A stretch of DNA of 64,000 bases. Origin: Betaproteobacteria bacterium. Its GTDB lineage: Bacteria > Acidobacteriota > Terriglobia > Acidiferrales > UBA7541. The first letter of the stretch is position 1. The number at the start of each line of letters is the position of its first letter. The stretch lies in contig CAJCHZ010000024.1 of the NCBI GenBank assembly GCA_903970165.1, positions 1 to 64,000 of the forward strand. The letters run 5' to 3'. Both the position numbers and the translations under genes were made by a program. Positions 53,791 to 63,960 of the stretch are shown one piece after another. The notes under the pieces are model-generated. The model ran no database searches, had not been told where the DNA came from, and was given only the letters and a program-made list of their open reading frames with translations.

Positions 53791-55575
53791 ATGTTCATTT
53801 CAACTCCCAAGGACGGCGCTCGTCTTTTGGTCGGCACCGCGATCATTTTTATGTTTGCCTTCCTGGTTGCCGTCAGCCAGCTGCACGCCGCGGCTGTATA
53901 AGACCAAAAAGTGCATTTCGTTTTTACATTTCCCAAGGCGCCGTCCGGGACGGCTCTCGATGGACGCTTGTTGCTGTTGCTTTCGACCGATCCCTCGGCG
54001 GAGCCGCGGATGCAGATCAATCTTTCCGAGAAGACCCAAATGGTCTTCGGCTTCGATGTGGAGGACATGCAACCCGCTCAAGCCAACGCCGCTGGCCTAA
54101 CCGTCGCAGACGATGCATTTTTCGGCTATCCAGTCCGGCATCTTCGGGACGTGCCCCCCGGCGAATATTACGTGCAAGCGGTGCTGCACCGCTACGAAAC
54201 ATTTCATCGCGCCGATGGCCACACAGTGAAACTCCCGATGGACCGCGGCGAAGGTCAGCACTGGAACCTTGCGCCGGGCAATCTCTACAGCACGCCGCAG
54301 AAAATTGTCCTAGCCGCGGGAGCCGCGCCGATCCGCGTTGTCCTCGACCAGGAAATTCCTGCCATCGGAGCACCGAAAGACACGAAATTTATCCGGCACA
54401 TTCGGATTCAATCAGCACTGCTGACAAAATTCTGGGGCCGGCCGATGTACATCGGCGCTGCCGTCCTCGTTCCGGATGGTTTTGACGAGCATCCGCAGGC
54501 GCATTTTCCGGTGATGATTTTCGAAGATCATTTTGTCGAGGACTTCGAGGGCTTTCGCACAGAACCACCCGATCTGAGCCTTAAGCCGGACTATAGCGAG
54601 CGCTTCCACATTTCCGGCTACAACCGCATCCAGCAGGAAGAAGCGTACAAATTCTACAAGCAGTGGACGGCGCCGAACTTCCCGCGCTACCTGGTGGTCA
54701 AACTCCAGCATGCGAATCCTTACTATGATGATTCCTATGCCGTAAACTCCGCGAATCTAGGCCCTTATGGAGACGCGATCGAAACGGAGTTGATTCCTGC
54801 CATCGAGAAGGCGTTTCGCGGAATCGGACAGGGATGGGCGCGCTTTCTGTACGGCGGGTCCACCGGCGGATGGGAATCCATCGCCGTCCAGATGTTTTAT
54901 CCCGACCACTATAACGGCGCGTTTATCGCATGCCCGGACCCGATTGATTTTCATGCATACACGCACGTGGACCTTTACAACCAGAAGAACGCGTTCTATC
55001 ACGAAGGACCACACACGCGCATCGCGCAGCCAGGAATGCGCAACTACCTCGGCCAGACTCTCATTTCCATCGAAGCGAACAATCAATATGAGCTAGCCCT
55101 CGGCTCGCACTCACGCTCGGGAGAACAGTTTGATATCTGGCAAGCCGTGTATTCCCCAACGGGGTCTGACGGCTACCCTGTTCCCATCTTCAACAAAGAG
55201 ACTGGAGAGATTGATCACGCCGTTGCCGCTTACTGGAAGGAACACTACGACCTGACCGCCATCCTGCAACGGGACTGGCCTACGCTTGGGCTAAACCTGC
55301 GAGGCAAACTTCATATTTACTGTGGAAGCGCAGACAATTATTTTCTGAACGACGCGGTCTATCTGGCGGAGGATTTTCTGAAAAGCGCGACGAACCCGCC
55401 CTACGAGGGCGAAGTGAAATATGGCGACCGCGCAGAGCATTGCTGGAACGGCGATCCCACCCTGCCCAATTATCTTTCGAGGCTGCATTACAACACGCAG
55501 TATCTGCCAAAGATATTAGAGCGCATTCAGACCACGGCTCCGGCAGGCGCGGATCTGACGAGCTGGCGCTACTGA
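53791..55575 (+). pseudogene. Secreted alpha/beta-hydrolase-like protein interrupted by TAA after the signal peptide
   Basis: ATG 53791 (GAGGA upstream) encodes a signal peptide, MFISTPKDGARLLVGTAIIF then MFAFLVAVSQLHAAAV. TAA at 53899-53901 is followed in the same frame by DQKVHFVFTFPKAPSGTALD and 540 further intact residues. These include an esterase-like fold with LYGGSTGGWESIAVQMFYPD (nucleophile elbow GGSTGG) and CPDPIDFHAYTHVDL. GTG 53911 could start a leaderless cytosolic form. The 554-residue body shows no other lesion, so the stop is recent or a sequencing error. Confidence 0.75.
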
Positions 55576-55655
55576 ATTCGGTTGGGAATAAAGCGAATCG
55601 ATCTGACGCTGGGTAGAGCCGACCTGTCACAGAGTAGTCTTTTCAGAGTGTCTTT

Positions 55656-56147
55656 TCACAGCAAGCTTAATTGATTGCTTTCCAGTGCGAGCAGTTTCTT
55701 CTTGAGCGGGATGCCGCCGCCAAATCCCGTTAAGTCGCCGTTGCTGCCGATGACGCGATGGCACGGAATGATGATGGGAATGGGATTGGAGCCGTTCGCG
55801 AGGCCGACCGCGCGAGACGCTTCCGGTTTCCCGATGCGCTTTGCTAGTTGTCCATAGCTCACCGTTTCGCCGTAAGGAATCTTTTGCAGATTGCGCCAGA
55901 CGAGCATCTGAAATTCCGTGCCATCCAGGACGAATGGCAGGTCGAACTCTTTCCGCTTTCCTTCGAAATAGGCTTGCAACTGCCGAATTACTTCATTGAA
56001 CGGGGCCTTGTCCTCAACCCAATCGCGCTGTGGCGATTTTGGCCGTCTGCCGCTTGCGAAGTGCACGAGGCGAAGACCGTTCTCGTCCCCGGCCAGGAGC
56101 AATGGGCCGATAGGACTCTTCATGGTGGTGTGGAATGTCGTACTCAT
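55656..56147 (-). CDS. ogt: Methylated-DNA-protein-cysteine methyltransferase
   Basis: 163 residues. Suicide repair protein transferring O6-alkyl groups from guanine to its own cysteine. The active-site Cys is in IPIIIPCHRVIGSNGDLTGF, the DNA-binding helix region in IPYGETVSYGQLAKRIGKPE and the Asn hinge in RAVGLANGSNP. Ogt-type (no Ada regulatory domain). Convergent with the secreted hydrolase gene. Confidence 0.93.
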   Translation of the reverse strand: MSTTFHTTMKSPIGPLLLAGDENGLRLVHFASGRRPKSPQRDWVEDKAPFNEVIRQLQAYFEGKRKEFDLPFVLDGTEFQMLVWRNLQKIPYGETVSYGQLAKRIGKPEASRAVGLANGSNPIPIIIPCHRVIGSNGDLTGFGGGIPLKKKLLALESNQLSLL

Positions 56148-56194
56148 TTAAAAATCTCGTTCCGCGTCTCCACCCTGCTGGGCCCTCCCGGGCC

Positions 56195-56758
56195 CTAGTG
56201 CGCCGCCCTACCATCCGCTGTGGCTGTCGCGTAAGGACTCTGCGACCGATAGCGTTTCTCGAACTCTTCTCGCGTGCATAAGGTGCGAATGTCGGTGATG
56301 CGGTCGACGGCAAGAATACCATCGAGATGATCGATCTCGTGCTGCAATAGCTCCGAGAGATCGCGTTCTTCGCCGGCACGGACGGTGTGCCAGTCGCCGT
56401 GCAAATCCTGGTAGCGTGCAGCAATCTCGCGGTGCCTTTCCACCTGCATGAAAATAGAGAGAAAGCTCAGGCAGGCATCCCAGACGACCATTTTATCGGT
56501 GCTGCGCTCGATAATCTCCGGATTCACAAACGGCCAGGGCGTAGCCCCGGGCAATTGCAAAAATATGACGCGGAGATTCACTCCAATTTGGGGAGCGGCA
56601 ATGGCCCGGCCATAACCGGTGGTTCTTCTCCAGTGAGCCAGAGTGTCGGCAAGATCCGCAACGACTTCGCGAACCTCCGGAGCGCCGGGATCCTCGACCG
56701 GCCGCGCAATTTCCCGGAGGCCGGGGTCGCCCAGTTGTAAAATCGTCCGAATCGCCAT
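56195..56758 (-). CDS. def: Peptide deformylase
   Basis: 187 residues from ATG 56758, with AAAGGG upstream. Metalloenzyme that removes the formyl group from nascent chains. Motif I is GYGRAIAAPQIGVNL, motif III HEIDHLDGILAVDR. Motif II reads WDACLSF where the family usually has EGCLS: the metal-binding Cys is kept but Glu-Gly is Asp-Ala. This variant suggests a type 2/3 or atypical deformylase. No fmt gene adjoins. Confidence 0.88.
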   Translation of the reverse strand: MAIRTILQLGDPGLREIARPVEDPGAPEVREVVADLADTLAHWRRTTGYGRAIAAPQIGVNLRVIFLQLPGATPWPFVNPEIIERSTDKMVVWDACLSFLSIFMQVERHREIAARYQDLHGDWHTVRAGEERDLSELLQHEIDHLDGILAVDRITDIRTLCTREEFEKRYRSQSPYATATADGRAAH

Positions 56759-56944
56759 CCGATGCACCCTTTCTATCCGAACTTGATTCTAACCTGTCGT
56801 TGGTCCGAATCCAGCTTTCTCAGGAAAATCGGAAAATTCACTTGAGGTTAAACTCCACGTAATGTTACAGTTTGCGGGTCTGAGGGGACGCGAAAGCGAC
56901 TTTCGCAGCGTGGCCAGCCGCAAAGAGCGTTGTTGGGGACATTC

Positions 56945-57418
56945 ATGAAAAAAGAGACCGGTTTCTCGCTGATCGAGTTGCTCATCGTCGTCGCCATAAT
57001 CCTGATAATTTCTGCCATCGCAATCCCCAACTATCTCAGGTCGCGCATGCAAGCCAATGAAGCTTCCGCGGTTGGCTCCGTGCGCATGATCAACACAGCG
57101 GCGGTCAGTTATTCTTCAACCTACGTGGACGTTGGCTTTCCCACTGCTATGAGCAACATGGGCGGCGCAAATCCGTGCTCTGCCAGCACCACCACGGCGT
57201 GCCTTCTGGATGATACGCTCTCGCAGGGAACCAAGAGCGGCTACTTCTTCACCTGGACAGGAGACGGCGCGACGCCGTCCGTCGCCTACACGCTGACGGC
57301 AACGCCTCTCGTGGTGGGAAGTTCGGGGCAGCGGATGTTCTGCACCGATCAAGTGGGCGTCATTCGCTTCGACTCATCCGGCGCAGGCTGCACTGCGGCA
57401 AGCGCTCCAGTCCAATAG
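56945..57418 (+). CDS. Type IV pilin-like prepilin
   Basis: 157 residues from ATG 56945, with GGGG upstream. Class III leader MKKETG then FSLIELLIVVAIILIISAIA: prepilin peptidase cuts after Gly6 and N-methylates Phe. After the N-terminal helix come a variable beta domain and a C-terminal disulfide loop (CTDQVGVIRFDSSGAGC). Probably the major pilin or a pseudopilin. Only three bases separate its stop from that of the convergent M1 peptidase. Confidence 0.88.
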   Translation: MKKETGFSLIELLIVVAIILIISAIAIPNYLRSRMQANEASAVGSVRMINTAAVSYSSTYVDVGFPTAMSNMGGANPCSASTTTACLLDDTLSQGTKSGYFFTWTGDGATPSVAYTLTATPLVVGSSGQRMFCTDQVGVIRFDSSGAGCTAASAPVQ

Positions 57419-57421
57419 CCG

Positions 57422-60202
57422 TCAACGCTCCAAGACATCCTTGTAGGCGTTCAGTGCGATCTTCTTCGGTTGCTTATCCAGAGTAAAGTCCATCGTCCTC
57501 GTGGAATTGCCAATGACCTCAGCCTGGCCGATGCGGGTCATTCCATTGCCATAATCGGCGAACATCGGTACGAACATCACGAAGTGCTCATCCACTTCGC
57601 TTTGCGTAACCTCTGCATGCACTTTGATTTTTCCTTCTTCGGCCGGCTTCATGTCGTATTTGAAGCTATACCGCGGAACCTGTGTTCCGTACACCCACTC
57701 GTTGAAAAACCAGTCCATGCGTCCCTTCTGAATGTCTATCTGCTTGGTTAAATGTTTTTCCACGATAGCCTTGAACGATTCGGTCGAAGCCGGGGCGTTC
57801 CGATGGCTGTCCATAAAATCGTGCATCATGTCCATGAAAACCTGATCGCGGTTACCGGACGTCGCGGCGTCGTCCCACATCAGGGAGCGCAGCATCAGCA
57901 GCACATACGCGCCCTTGGAATAGGTCACGCCCTGGTATGCCCGTGGGGACTTAGGCGAAATCAACCGCAAACCCAGCCACAGCGGGCCGGCGTCGTTTGG
58001 AGAAATGCCGTAATTATTTTTTTCGAGGATGCGCTTTCGCTGCCGTTCCCAGAAATCGAGGTAGTCTTTTCGCCAGTTTCCCGGCATGGCCTGCTGCAGG
58101 AACAATCCCGCGGCAAATTCGGCGAACCCTTCCGAGAGCCATTGGTCATGATAAGAAGCCCATCCCACGGCGTGCCCGAACCACTGATGCGCGACCTCGT
58201 GCGGCGTCACTTCCTGCACGAAGCCGTCGAACTTCGCATCGATTCCGCCGAACAGCATCCATCTTTGCGTCGAGTCGATGTACGCCGAAATCGGCAAGTA
58301 CACCAAATTCGGCCACGATTGTCCGAAATTGAAGTTTGGTTGTTCGGTTATGTAGACATTCTCGTAGGGGCCTTTGCCAAAATACAGGGTACACACCTGC
58401 ATCTGGGCGCGCGCCTGGTCCAGCGCGTACTTGGTCATCGCGGAGGGGGCCATGGAAGCGAGGAACGCACTGTGTTCATACGGCTTCAAGCTATCCGGCA
58501 ATTCCGTCAAGTAGTACCCGGAAATTTCGTAGTGCGTGATGGTGTCGGGAAAATCCATCTTTTTGTACTCGCCAATATTGAAGCCCGCGGTAGCCACCGG
58601 CACTGGCGTCACCCAGTGCGTAACCGCGAAACCTTCCTCGGTTGTTTGCCCGACCAGCTTGCCGACGCTAATCACGGTGTCGGCATGCGGGACCTTAAAG
58701 GTGAGGTCATACAGGACTTTTTCTCCGAAACCATTGACGTTCGGATACCATGACTCCCGCGCGCCTACATAAAAGCTCCCGTTTCCTGCGTTGTAGAGGA
58801 CCTTGTCGCCCTGGTACTCCACAATGATCGAATGGTCTTGCCCCAGCGGCGGAGCCTCGTCGAGCACGGCGTAGAACGATCCGTCCCCTTTTCGATTTTC
58901 CTGGATGAAATGGACATCGCGGCCGTTCTGGTCGGTGACGCGCGTGACACGAAGGTTGGGCAGAAGTCCGAATTTGATAACGCGTTCGCCGGCGATGAGC
59001 GGTTCCAGAGTAATCGTCGCGCGGCTGAAGAGGTGGTCGTTCTTCGCGATAACCGTCTCAATGTTGTAGCGCTTCGTTGCAAAAAGCCGCCTGTCCTCGC
59101 GAGAGTTGGCGGTGCCCGCCTTGATCTCGGAAAGCAAATGATCGGAGTACCAGACGCCATCGTTCATCCCGCCGCCGTCCATGTTGATGAGGGCAACTTC
59201 CTCCGGCGAATCCAGTTGCTGCAAGGCCCCGACACGCGTGCGGATAAAAAAGCGTACGTCCTTGTGCTGCGCTCCATGCATGTAGGCGTTAATGAACAAA
59301 GGATGGCCGGGATTGTAGACAGCGGCGAGCATGTCCGCGTCCACGTTGTCGATCGTTTCGCCCTGCAAGATCGCTTCCGTGAAGCCTTCCGGGATTTCAT
59401 TGCGGTGGCGGAGTTTGTCTTTCCAGTGCCGCAAAACGGCGTCCGCTTCGGCCGGCGTTTCCGTCTTCGCGCCAAAAGCAGCCTGGACTCGTGGGTAGAG
59501 CTGGCCCGTGAATCGAAACACCACGTCCGAAAAATCTTCCTCGGCGGTTGGCCCACCTGAACGCCGAGTCATCTCCGCCGTGTCAATTCCGGGAGGGGGC
59601 TTAAGCGTGAAGTGTCCCTGGCCAACAAAAATAGCGCCAATCACAGTATTGTTGACAGGCGCGAGCAGAGTGATCGTGCCCGATTTAAACACGAAGCGGC
59701 CGACATCCAGGGTCATCGTGTAGTTTTCCACGCGATACGAGTCGCCGAGGCCGATGTCCCGCAATTGGCGGTAAGCGGGATCCGAGTTTGCGTATGCCAA
59801 GCTCTTGTCGGTGACGGTGACGCTGGTTTGCTGCGTGGCAATCTTCAAACTGATGGCGATGTCTGCGGTTCCGCTGAACTCCACTGTGGTTTCAAAGTTG
59901 TCGAAACCGTCTTTCGAAACCTTGATGGAATATTTTCCCGCGGGCAGATTAGGGGCGCTGAACTTTCCGGTTTGATCCGTCGTGACCACAACGAGCGGCG
60001 CCGCGGCTCCCCCGCTAATTTCCACGCGCGCGCCGGCAACAACTCCACCAGATGAATCCTTTACCGTCCCAGAAAGCGTATCGGCGCGGGCCGTAGAGGC
60101 GAGGCCAGAACCAAGCAGCGCCAGCATCACCGTGCAAAGGAAAGGTATCAACAGAACGGAACATCGCCCGAATCGCCGGCTTTGCTGAACGTTGCATATC
60201 AT
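57422..60202 (-). CDS. Secreted M1-family zinc metallopeptidase with N-terminal carboxypeptidase-regulatory-like domain
   Basis: 926 residues. A signal peptide (LLIPFLCTVMLALLGSGLAS, cut near ARADT) precedes a regulatory-like beta-sandwich (GTVKDSSGGVVAGARVEISG; GKFSAPNLPAGKYSIKVSKD) and a long beta-rich region. The M1 gluzincin catalytic domain follows: zinc site HEVAHQWFGH with third ligand Glu in WLSEGFAEF 18 residues on. The usual exopeptidase GAMEN motif is not seen, which makes a true aminopeptidase uncertain. Likely periplasmic peptide scavenging or processing. Confidence 0.9.
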   Translation of the reverse strand: MICNVQQSRRFGRCSVLLIPFLCTVMLALLGSGLASTARADTLSGTVKDSSGGVVAGARVEISGGAAAPLVVVTTDQTGKFSAPNLPAGKYSIKVSKDGFDNFETTVEFSGTADIAISLKIATQQTSVTVTDKSLAYANSDPAYRQLRDIGLGDSYRVENYTMTLDVGRFVFKSGTITLLAPVNNTVIGAIFVGQGHFTLKPPPGIDTAEMTRRSGGPTAEEDFSDVVFRFTGQLYPRVQAAFGAKTETPAEADAVLRHWKDKLRHRNEIPEGFTEAILQGETIDNVDADMLAAVYNPGHPLFINAYMHGAQHKDVRFFIRTRVGALQQLDSPEEVALINMDGGGMNDGVWYSDHLLSEIKAGTANSREDRRLFATKRYNIETVIAKNDHLFSRATITLEPLIAGERVIKFGLLPNLRVTRVTDQNGRDVHFIQENRKGDGSFYAVLDEAPPLGQDHSIIVEYQGDKVLYNAGNGSFYVGARESWYPNVNGFGEKVLYDLTFKVPHADTVISVGKLVGQTTEEGFAVTHWVTPVPVATAGFNIGEYKKMDFPDTITHYEISGYYLTELPDSLKPYEHSAFLASMAPSAMTKYALDQARAQMQVCTLYFGKGPYENVYITEQPNFNFGQSWPNLVYLPISAYIDSTQRWMLFGGIDAKFDGFVQEVTPHEVAHQWFGHAVGWASYHDQWLSEGFAEFAAGLFLQQAMPGNWRKDYLDFWERQRKRILEKNNYGISPNDAGPLWLGLRLISPKSPRAYQGVTYSKGAYVLLMLRSLMWDDAATSGNRDQVFMDMMHDFMDSHRNAPASTESFKAIVEKHLTKQIDIQKGRMDWFFNEWVYGTQVPRYSFKYDMKPAEEGKIKVHAEVTQSEVDEHFVMFVPMFADYGNGMTRIGQAEVIGNSTRTMDFTLDKQPKKIALNAYKDVLER

Positions 60203-60395
60203 AGACCCTAACTTTACTACAAAACGACGTTACATCGCCGTAGTGGATACACGAAAACACTCGGCTCGATACACGATTACCTCAATTGTTCGCAGAGCGG
60301 TCTGGAATTCTAATGGTGTTCGGAGGGTGAGCCCCCGCCGCATTCAGCAAGGTGCCTTGGATGGTGCTGAATTTCAGACAGCGGGCGAAAACATC
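60203..60395. other. Intergenic stretch between M1 peptidase and DUF3309 gene
   Basis: About 190 bp carrying promoters for two divergent genes; no clear motif read. Confidence 0.3.
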
Positions 60396-60548
60396 ATGCT
60401 AACCATTCTCGTTGTCGTTTTGCTTTTGATGGCTTTGGGCGCACTGCCAACATGGCCCCACAGCAAGAGCTGGGGATACTACCCCAGCGGCGGGCTTGGC
60501 TTGGTTGTCCTGATCTTGGTGATTTTATTGCTCATGGGCCAAATCTAA
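60396..60548 (+). CDS. DUF3309 family membrane miniprotein
   Basis: 50 residues from ATG 60396. Two hydrophobic helices (LTILVVVLLLMALGALPTW and LGLVVLILVILLLMGQI) around the conserved ALPTWPHSKSWGYYPSGGLG. Matches DUF3309, a widespread two-helix miniprotein of unknown function. The frame extends upstream, but the family starts here. Confidence 0.85.
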   Translation: MLTILVVVLLLMALGALPTWPHSKSWGYYPSGGLGLVVLILVILLLMGQI

Positions 60549-60677
60549 GCACGCCATGCAGCCTGCATTTGCCTGCGCTTTTCCCATCACTTGTCCTACA
60601 AGAAGCACTGTATGGACCAACTGTTTGCCATTGTTTAAAACATAGGTCACTGGAAACGGTTTCATGGGGGATTTAAA

Positions 60678-60887
60678 TTGCCCACGCCAGCTCAGCTTCC
60701 GATAACTCGGATCCACACTCACGCCACATGCTGCCCGTCTTGTGGCAACCATCACTTCTGGCGGTCCCGTCCGCGGGGTGTGATGGAACGCTTCCTTCTG
60801 CCGGTGGTGCAAGTCCGGCCGTATCGTTGTACGCGTTGTTACGACCGATTCTATAGCCGGAAAGCCGCCGAGCGAGGGTCCAGATAA
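60678..60887 (+). CDS. Small zinc-ribbon-like protein
   Basis: 69 residues from TTG 60678. Two Cys pairs, CCPSCGNHHFW and CTRCYDRFYSRKA, flank a basic stretch (RPRGVMERFLLPVVQVRPYR). A zinc ribbon of unknown role, of a kind frequent in acidobacterial genomes. No clear ribosome site before TTG. Confidence 0.5.
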   Translation: MPTPAQLPITRIHTHATCCPSCGNHHFWRSRPRGVMERFLLPVVQVRPYRCTRCYDRFYSRKAAERGSR

Positions 60888-60970
60888 ATCCGCTATCTTG
60901 CGGAGGAAGCGCAAAAGGTGCCTAGTGCGCCCGTACGTTTCATGGGTTTATCCCTGGCGGCAGTTATGGT

Positions 60971-61231
60971 TTAGACGGAGGGAGTCAGCATTTTACTTTT
61001 GAGCGGCTCCTTTTGGCGTCCCGCCCTGAGGGCCATGAATTTGGCACAGCGGGGGCAGTCTTGGCCTTTCTTCTGGATATCGTATTGCTCTCCCGGCTGT
61101 ACGAGCCTTGTAGCGGCCAGTTCAGCGGCAGAAAGGTTGGGGAAGCACTCCCAATCCAGATTATCGTTGGACCATAGAATGTGGTAGTGAACAGCCTGTG
61201 GAAAATCATCCCAAGCGACTTGAATAGACAT
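60971..61231 (-). CDS. Small hypothetical protein
   Basis: 86 residues from ATG 61231, preceded by AAGGAAGG. Starts SIQVAWDDFPQAVHYHILWS; later CPRCAKFMALRAGRQ with a CxxC. Compact alpha/beta composition. Family not recognised. Start signal is good, so probably real. Confidence 0.55.
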   Translation of the reverse strand: MSIQVAWDDFPQAVHYHILWSNDNLDWECFPNLSAAELAATRLVQPGEQYDIQKKGQDCPRCAKFMALRAGRQKEPLKSKMLTPSV

Positions 61232-61495
61232 ATTTTCCTTCCTTTGCGCATGGCTTCGCAAATAAGCATAAAAAAGAGATAGACGATCGAGTTGACACTG
61301 GAGCTATGCGTAGTACCGAACGGTGCGAGTCTACGAGAATCCGTTCTCGGCAATCTGTTCAATCTTGCACACACATATGAGCGGCTCATATTGACCCCAG
61401 AGCGACGAAAACGGTCCGTGGTTCTCAGGCCTGAACCAACACAGGTCCTTGTTCTTGCCGGAGTCGCCTCCAGCATTCTTGTTTATAATCAACAA

Positions 61496-61897
61496 ATGGG
61501 CTTTTCGTTTGAGGTTGATGATGAGCAGAAGACCGCTCGTTGGTCTCTGACTGGCGAAGTCACGGACGCTTCGTTCCGCGAAAGCCTTCGGATTGTAAAC
61601 GGGATTTTAGTCGGGCTAGACCTGAGGGGCGGCATCATTGATTTCACGGGAGCCACATCCTTCGGCGTGTCGGAAGATTCCCTAACACAACTTGCACGAA
61701 CGAACCCCGTTTTGCCTCGCGAAATGCTGCGGCTGATCGTAGCTCCCGAGGACCATGCTTTTCGAATGTCGCGAACATTCGTCGAAGTGAGCGAGGTAGC
61801 ACGGCCAAATATCTTCGTGGTCCGTTCTATTGACGCGGCGAATCACATGCTTGGCATCCGGTCGCCACAATATAGAGTGCTGGCTTCATCGGATTAA
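61496..61897 (+). CDS. Hypothetical protein, STAS/SpoIIAA-like pattern
   Basis: 133 residues from ATG 61496; a longer frame from 61292 is not convincing. Alternating strands and helices: EQKTARWSLTGEVTDASFRE, LRIVNGILVGLDLRGGIIDF and LPREMLRLIVAPEDHAFRMS. This resembles SpoIIAA/STAS-type or related small folds common in soil bacteria; function unknown. Confidence 0.55.
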   Translation: MGFSFEVDDEQKTARWSLTGEVTDASFRESLRIVNGILVGLDLRGGIIDFTGATSFGVSEDSLTQLARTNPVLPREMLRLIVAPEDHAFRMSRTFVEVSEVARPNIFVVRSIDAANHMLGIRSPQYRVLASSD

Positions 61898-62249
61898 GCC
61901 CACTATTCTCCATGCTAGCTTCCGTACGACGCGGCGAAGAAAAGGCGTTCGTCTTTAGTGGGGCACAGGAGTTAAGAGTTTCATCCCGAGACGATATCAC
62001 CCGCCCACTGCTGGAGCAACTGACTGCCGTTGATTCCCTTCCGTTCTCACAACACATTACGGCTCGCCAGAGGTCTCGATACTCGCACTCTGAACCCCGA
62101 GAGATACATAACTCCATATAACGGGCAATGATCGCACGTTCCGCTAGCACGATCGGCGGTCTTGATCTGGTCGGATCGACTTCGATCAGAGCTGCAGCGT
62201 AGGGCTTGTGCCACTTCTCATAAGCAAGAACGTCTTCGAGTTCTGACAT
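61827..62249 (-). CDS. Hypothetical protein, C-terminal half doubtful
   Basis: Open frame of 140 residues. The first 70 (MSELEDVLAYEKWHKPYAAA, LIEVDPTRSRPPIVLAERAI) look like a real small helical protein. The rest is Ser/Cys-rich, overlaps the opposite gene by 70 bp and looks like read-on sequence after a lost stop or frameshift. No family name known. Confidence 0.45.
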   Translation of the reverse strand: MSELEDVLAYEKWHKPYAAALIEVDPTRSRPPIVLAERAIIARYMELCISRGSECEYRDLWRAVMCCENGRESTAVSCSSSGRVISSRDETLNSCAPLKTNAFSSPRRTEASMENSGLNPMKPALYIVATGCQACDSPRQ

Positions 62250-62853
62250 GAGACACCTTGCTCATCGGGAAGAACCAAACGGCGGGATGAGAAATACAGT
62301 CCGGCTCCCCAGCCATGAAAATCAGGCCTGTATCTCTCAATCTCGCCGTACTTTGGAAACATTAAAAGACCGCCGAAAGTGTGCGCTGTTCACTTTTGAA
62401 CAGGCCGTTCTGCCTGAGGGAGGTGTATCTCGGTTGTTGTCGAAGGAACCGTTTATCTATACAAGTAGTTAAATGTTGTTAGAGTCTAGATATATGAACT
62501 ATATCGGTAAAACCCACATAAGCATTGATGAGTTGTGGCGCTCAGCGAGAAGTACACGGAGGCAAGGATCTCTGCGCGCGTCCGGTAAAGCCGCTTGGAC
62601 GTAGCCGGCCGTGGTTGCGGCGGACGCGGGCCCTATGCAAATTCAATGGTGGGAAGGAACGGTGTTGGAGTGCGCGGAGACTGTGCCACAGAGCGCAACA
62701 CCTGACACGATGGGGCAATCTGTTGGCTGCGGCAACAAAGTATCTTGAAAAGCGTGACGGAAGACGCTGAACGAAGAGATCTGTTCGGTGAGAAGGCGGA
62801 GAGGTACGGACCGTGCCGAGGCACGCGAGGAACTCGAATTGCAGAGAGTGAGT
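62250..62853. other. Stretch between the hypothetical gene and the IS91 remnant
   Basis: No supported gene. A + strand frame (62287-62472) lacks a ribosome site. The last 300 bp, from about 62530, probably belong to the 3' part of the IS91-family element, but its exact end cannot be fixed by eye. Confidence 0.35.
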
Positions 62854-63807
62854 TCATGCTGCGGCGGTGACCAGCGGCGGAGAGCGGAGTTGGATTTCGG
62901 CCGCCGTCAGCCGTTCGACGACCTTCATGGGGCCACCACACCTGGAACAGCGCCAAGGACCGTGCGCGTCTTCCGTGGAAGCAAGGTGTTGTTCAGCTTG
63001 CGATTCTTGGGCTGAACCCAACAAGTGAAAGCAAAGCGGCAGGAGCGTTTTGCGCCGCCGGTTGGCCAGAAAGCCGAAATTCTGGATGCGCACGAAGCCT
63101 TGCGGAAGGATGTGCAGCAGGAAGCGACACAGAAACTCGTCGACCGATAGAGGCAGCGGCTTCTGTTTGTCGTGGTCAGCGGAATCACGCCAGCGAAAGG
63201 TAACTTGGCCATCGGCGAAGGAGACCAGGCGATGGTTGGAGATGGCCACGCGATGGGTGTAGCGGCCCAGGTATTGCAGCACATACTCCGGGTCACCGAA
63301 GAGACGTTTCAAATAGACCACCGAGTCGTGCCGGTACAGGGGTCGCAGTCAGGCAGCAGAGATTTTGGGTTGCGCAAGAAGCTTCAGATCTCCCGCGCAG
63401 CGGAGCTGGCCATTCTGGAAAGCCTGCTCGAGAACGTCGACGAACTTGCCGCGAAAAACTTTCTGCAGCACTTTCTTGGGAAGAAAGTAGTTGTCTCGTG
63501 AGCGAATCCAGCGGGTGTGATCGAGGGAGAGACCGCCGGCAGGAACGACACAATGACGGTGGGGATGAAGTTTGAGTTGTTGGCTCCAGGTGTGCAGCAC
63601 GCTGAAGAAGCCAATCTCAGCGCCGAGGTGTCTCAGATCGCGAGCGACTTCCAGAAGGGTGTCGGCACTGGTGCGGAACAGGAGATCGTAGAGGATCTTC
63701 TTGTTCTGCAGAGCCAGTGGCGCCAAGCGGCTGGGGGGGGTGAAGACCACGTGCAGGTAGCGGGTCGGGAGAAGTTCACGTCGACGCGCGGCGGAAGGAG
63801 TTATGCC
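62854..63807 (-). mobile_element. IS91-family transposase, broken
   Basis: Y2-type rolling-circle transposase. Segments: RRRELLPTRYLHVVFTPPSR, SVLHTWSQQLKLHPHRHCVV with the HHH metal site, PAGGLSLDHTRWIRSRDNYF and VLQYLGRYTHRVAISNHRLV. In-frame TGA at 63346-63351 stands where homologs have Trp (..KISAA-stop-LRPLYRHDS..). The N-terminal zinc-binding domain is cut by a TAG near 63805. Both C-terminal CxxC (CSRCGG) and catalytic region remain, but the gene is dead. Confidence 0.85.
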
Positions 63808-63960
63808 CTAGCATGACAGTTTTTCCGTCATTTTCCCGCCTTACTTAGTGGGGGAATAGATCCCCGGACTGGAAAGCAACTACGTGGGTATGTACCTCTT
63901 CGGATGGATCAGGATCCGAAGCTGGAGCGAGGTCCGAAAGATCGATCTGGGAGAGTCCTT

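Noticed and set aside
57752..58753. 333-codon + strand frame opposite the M1 peptidase
   Set aside because: Antisense shadow of a clear peptidase with intact zinc motif; no domain or ribosome site.
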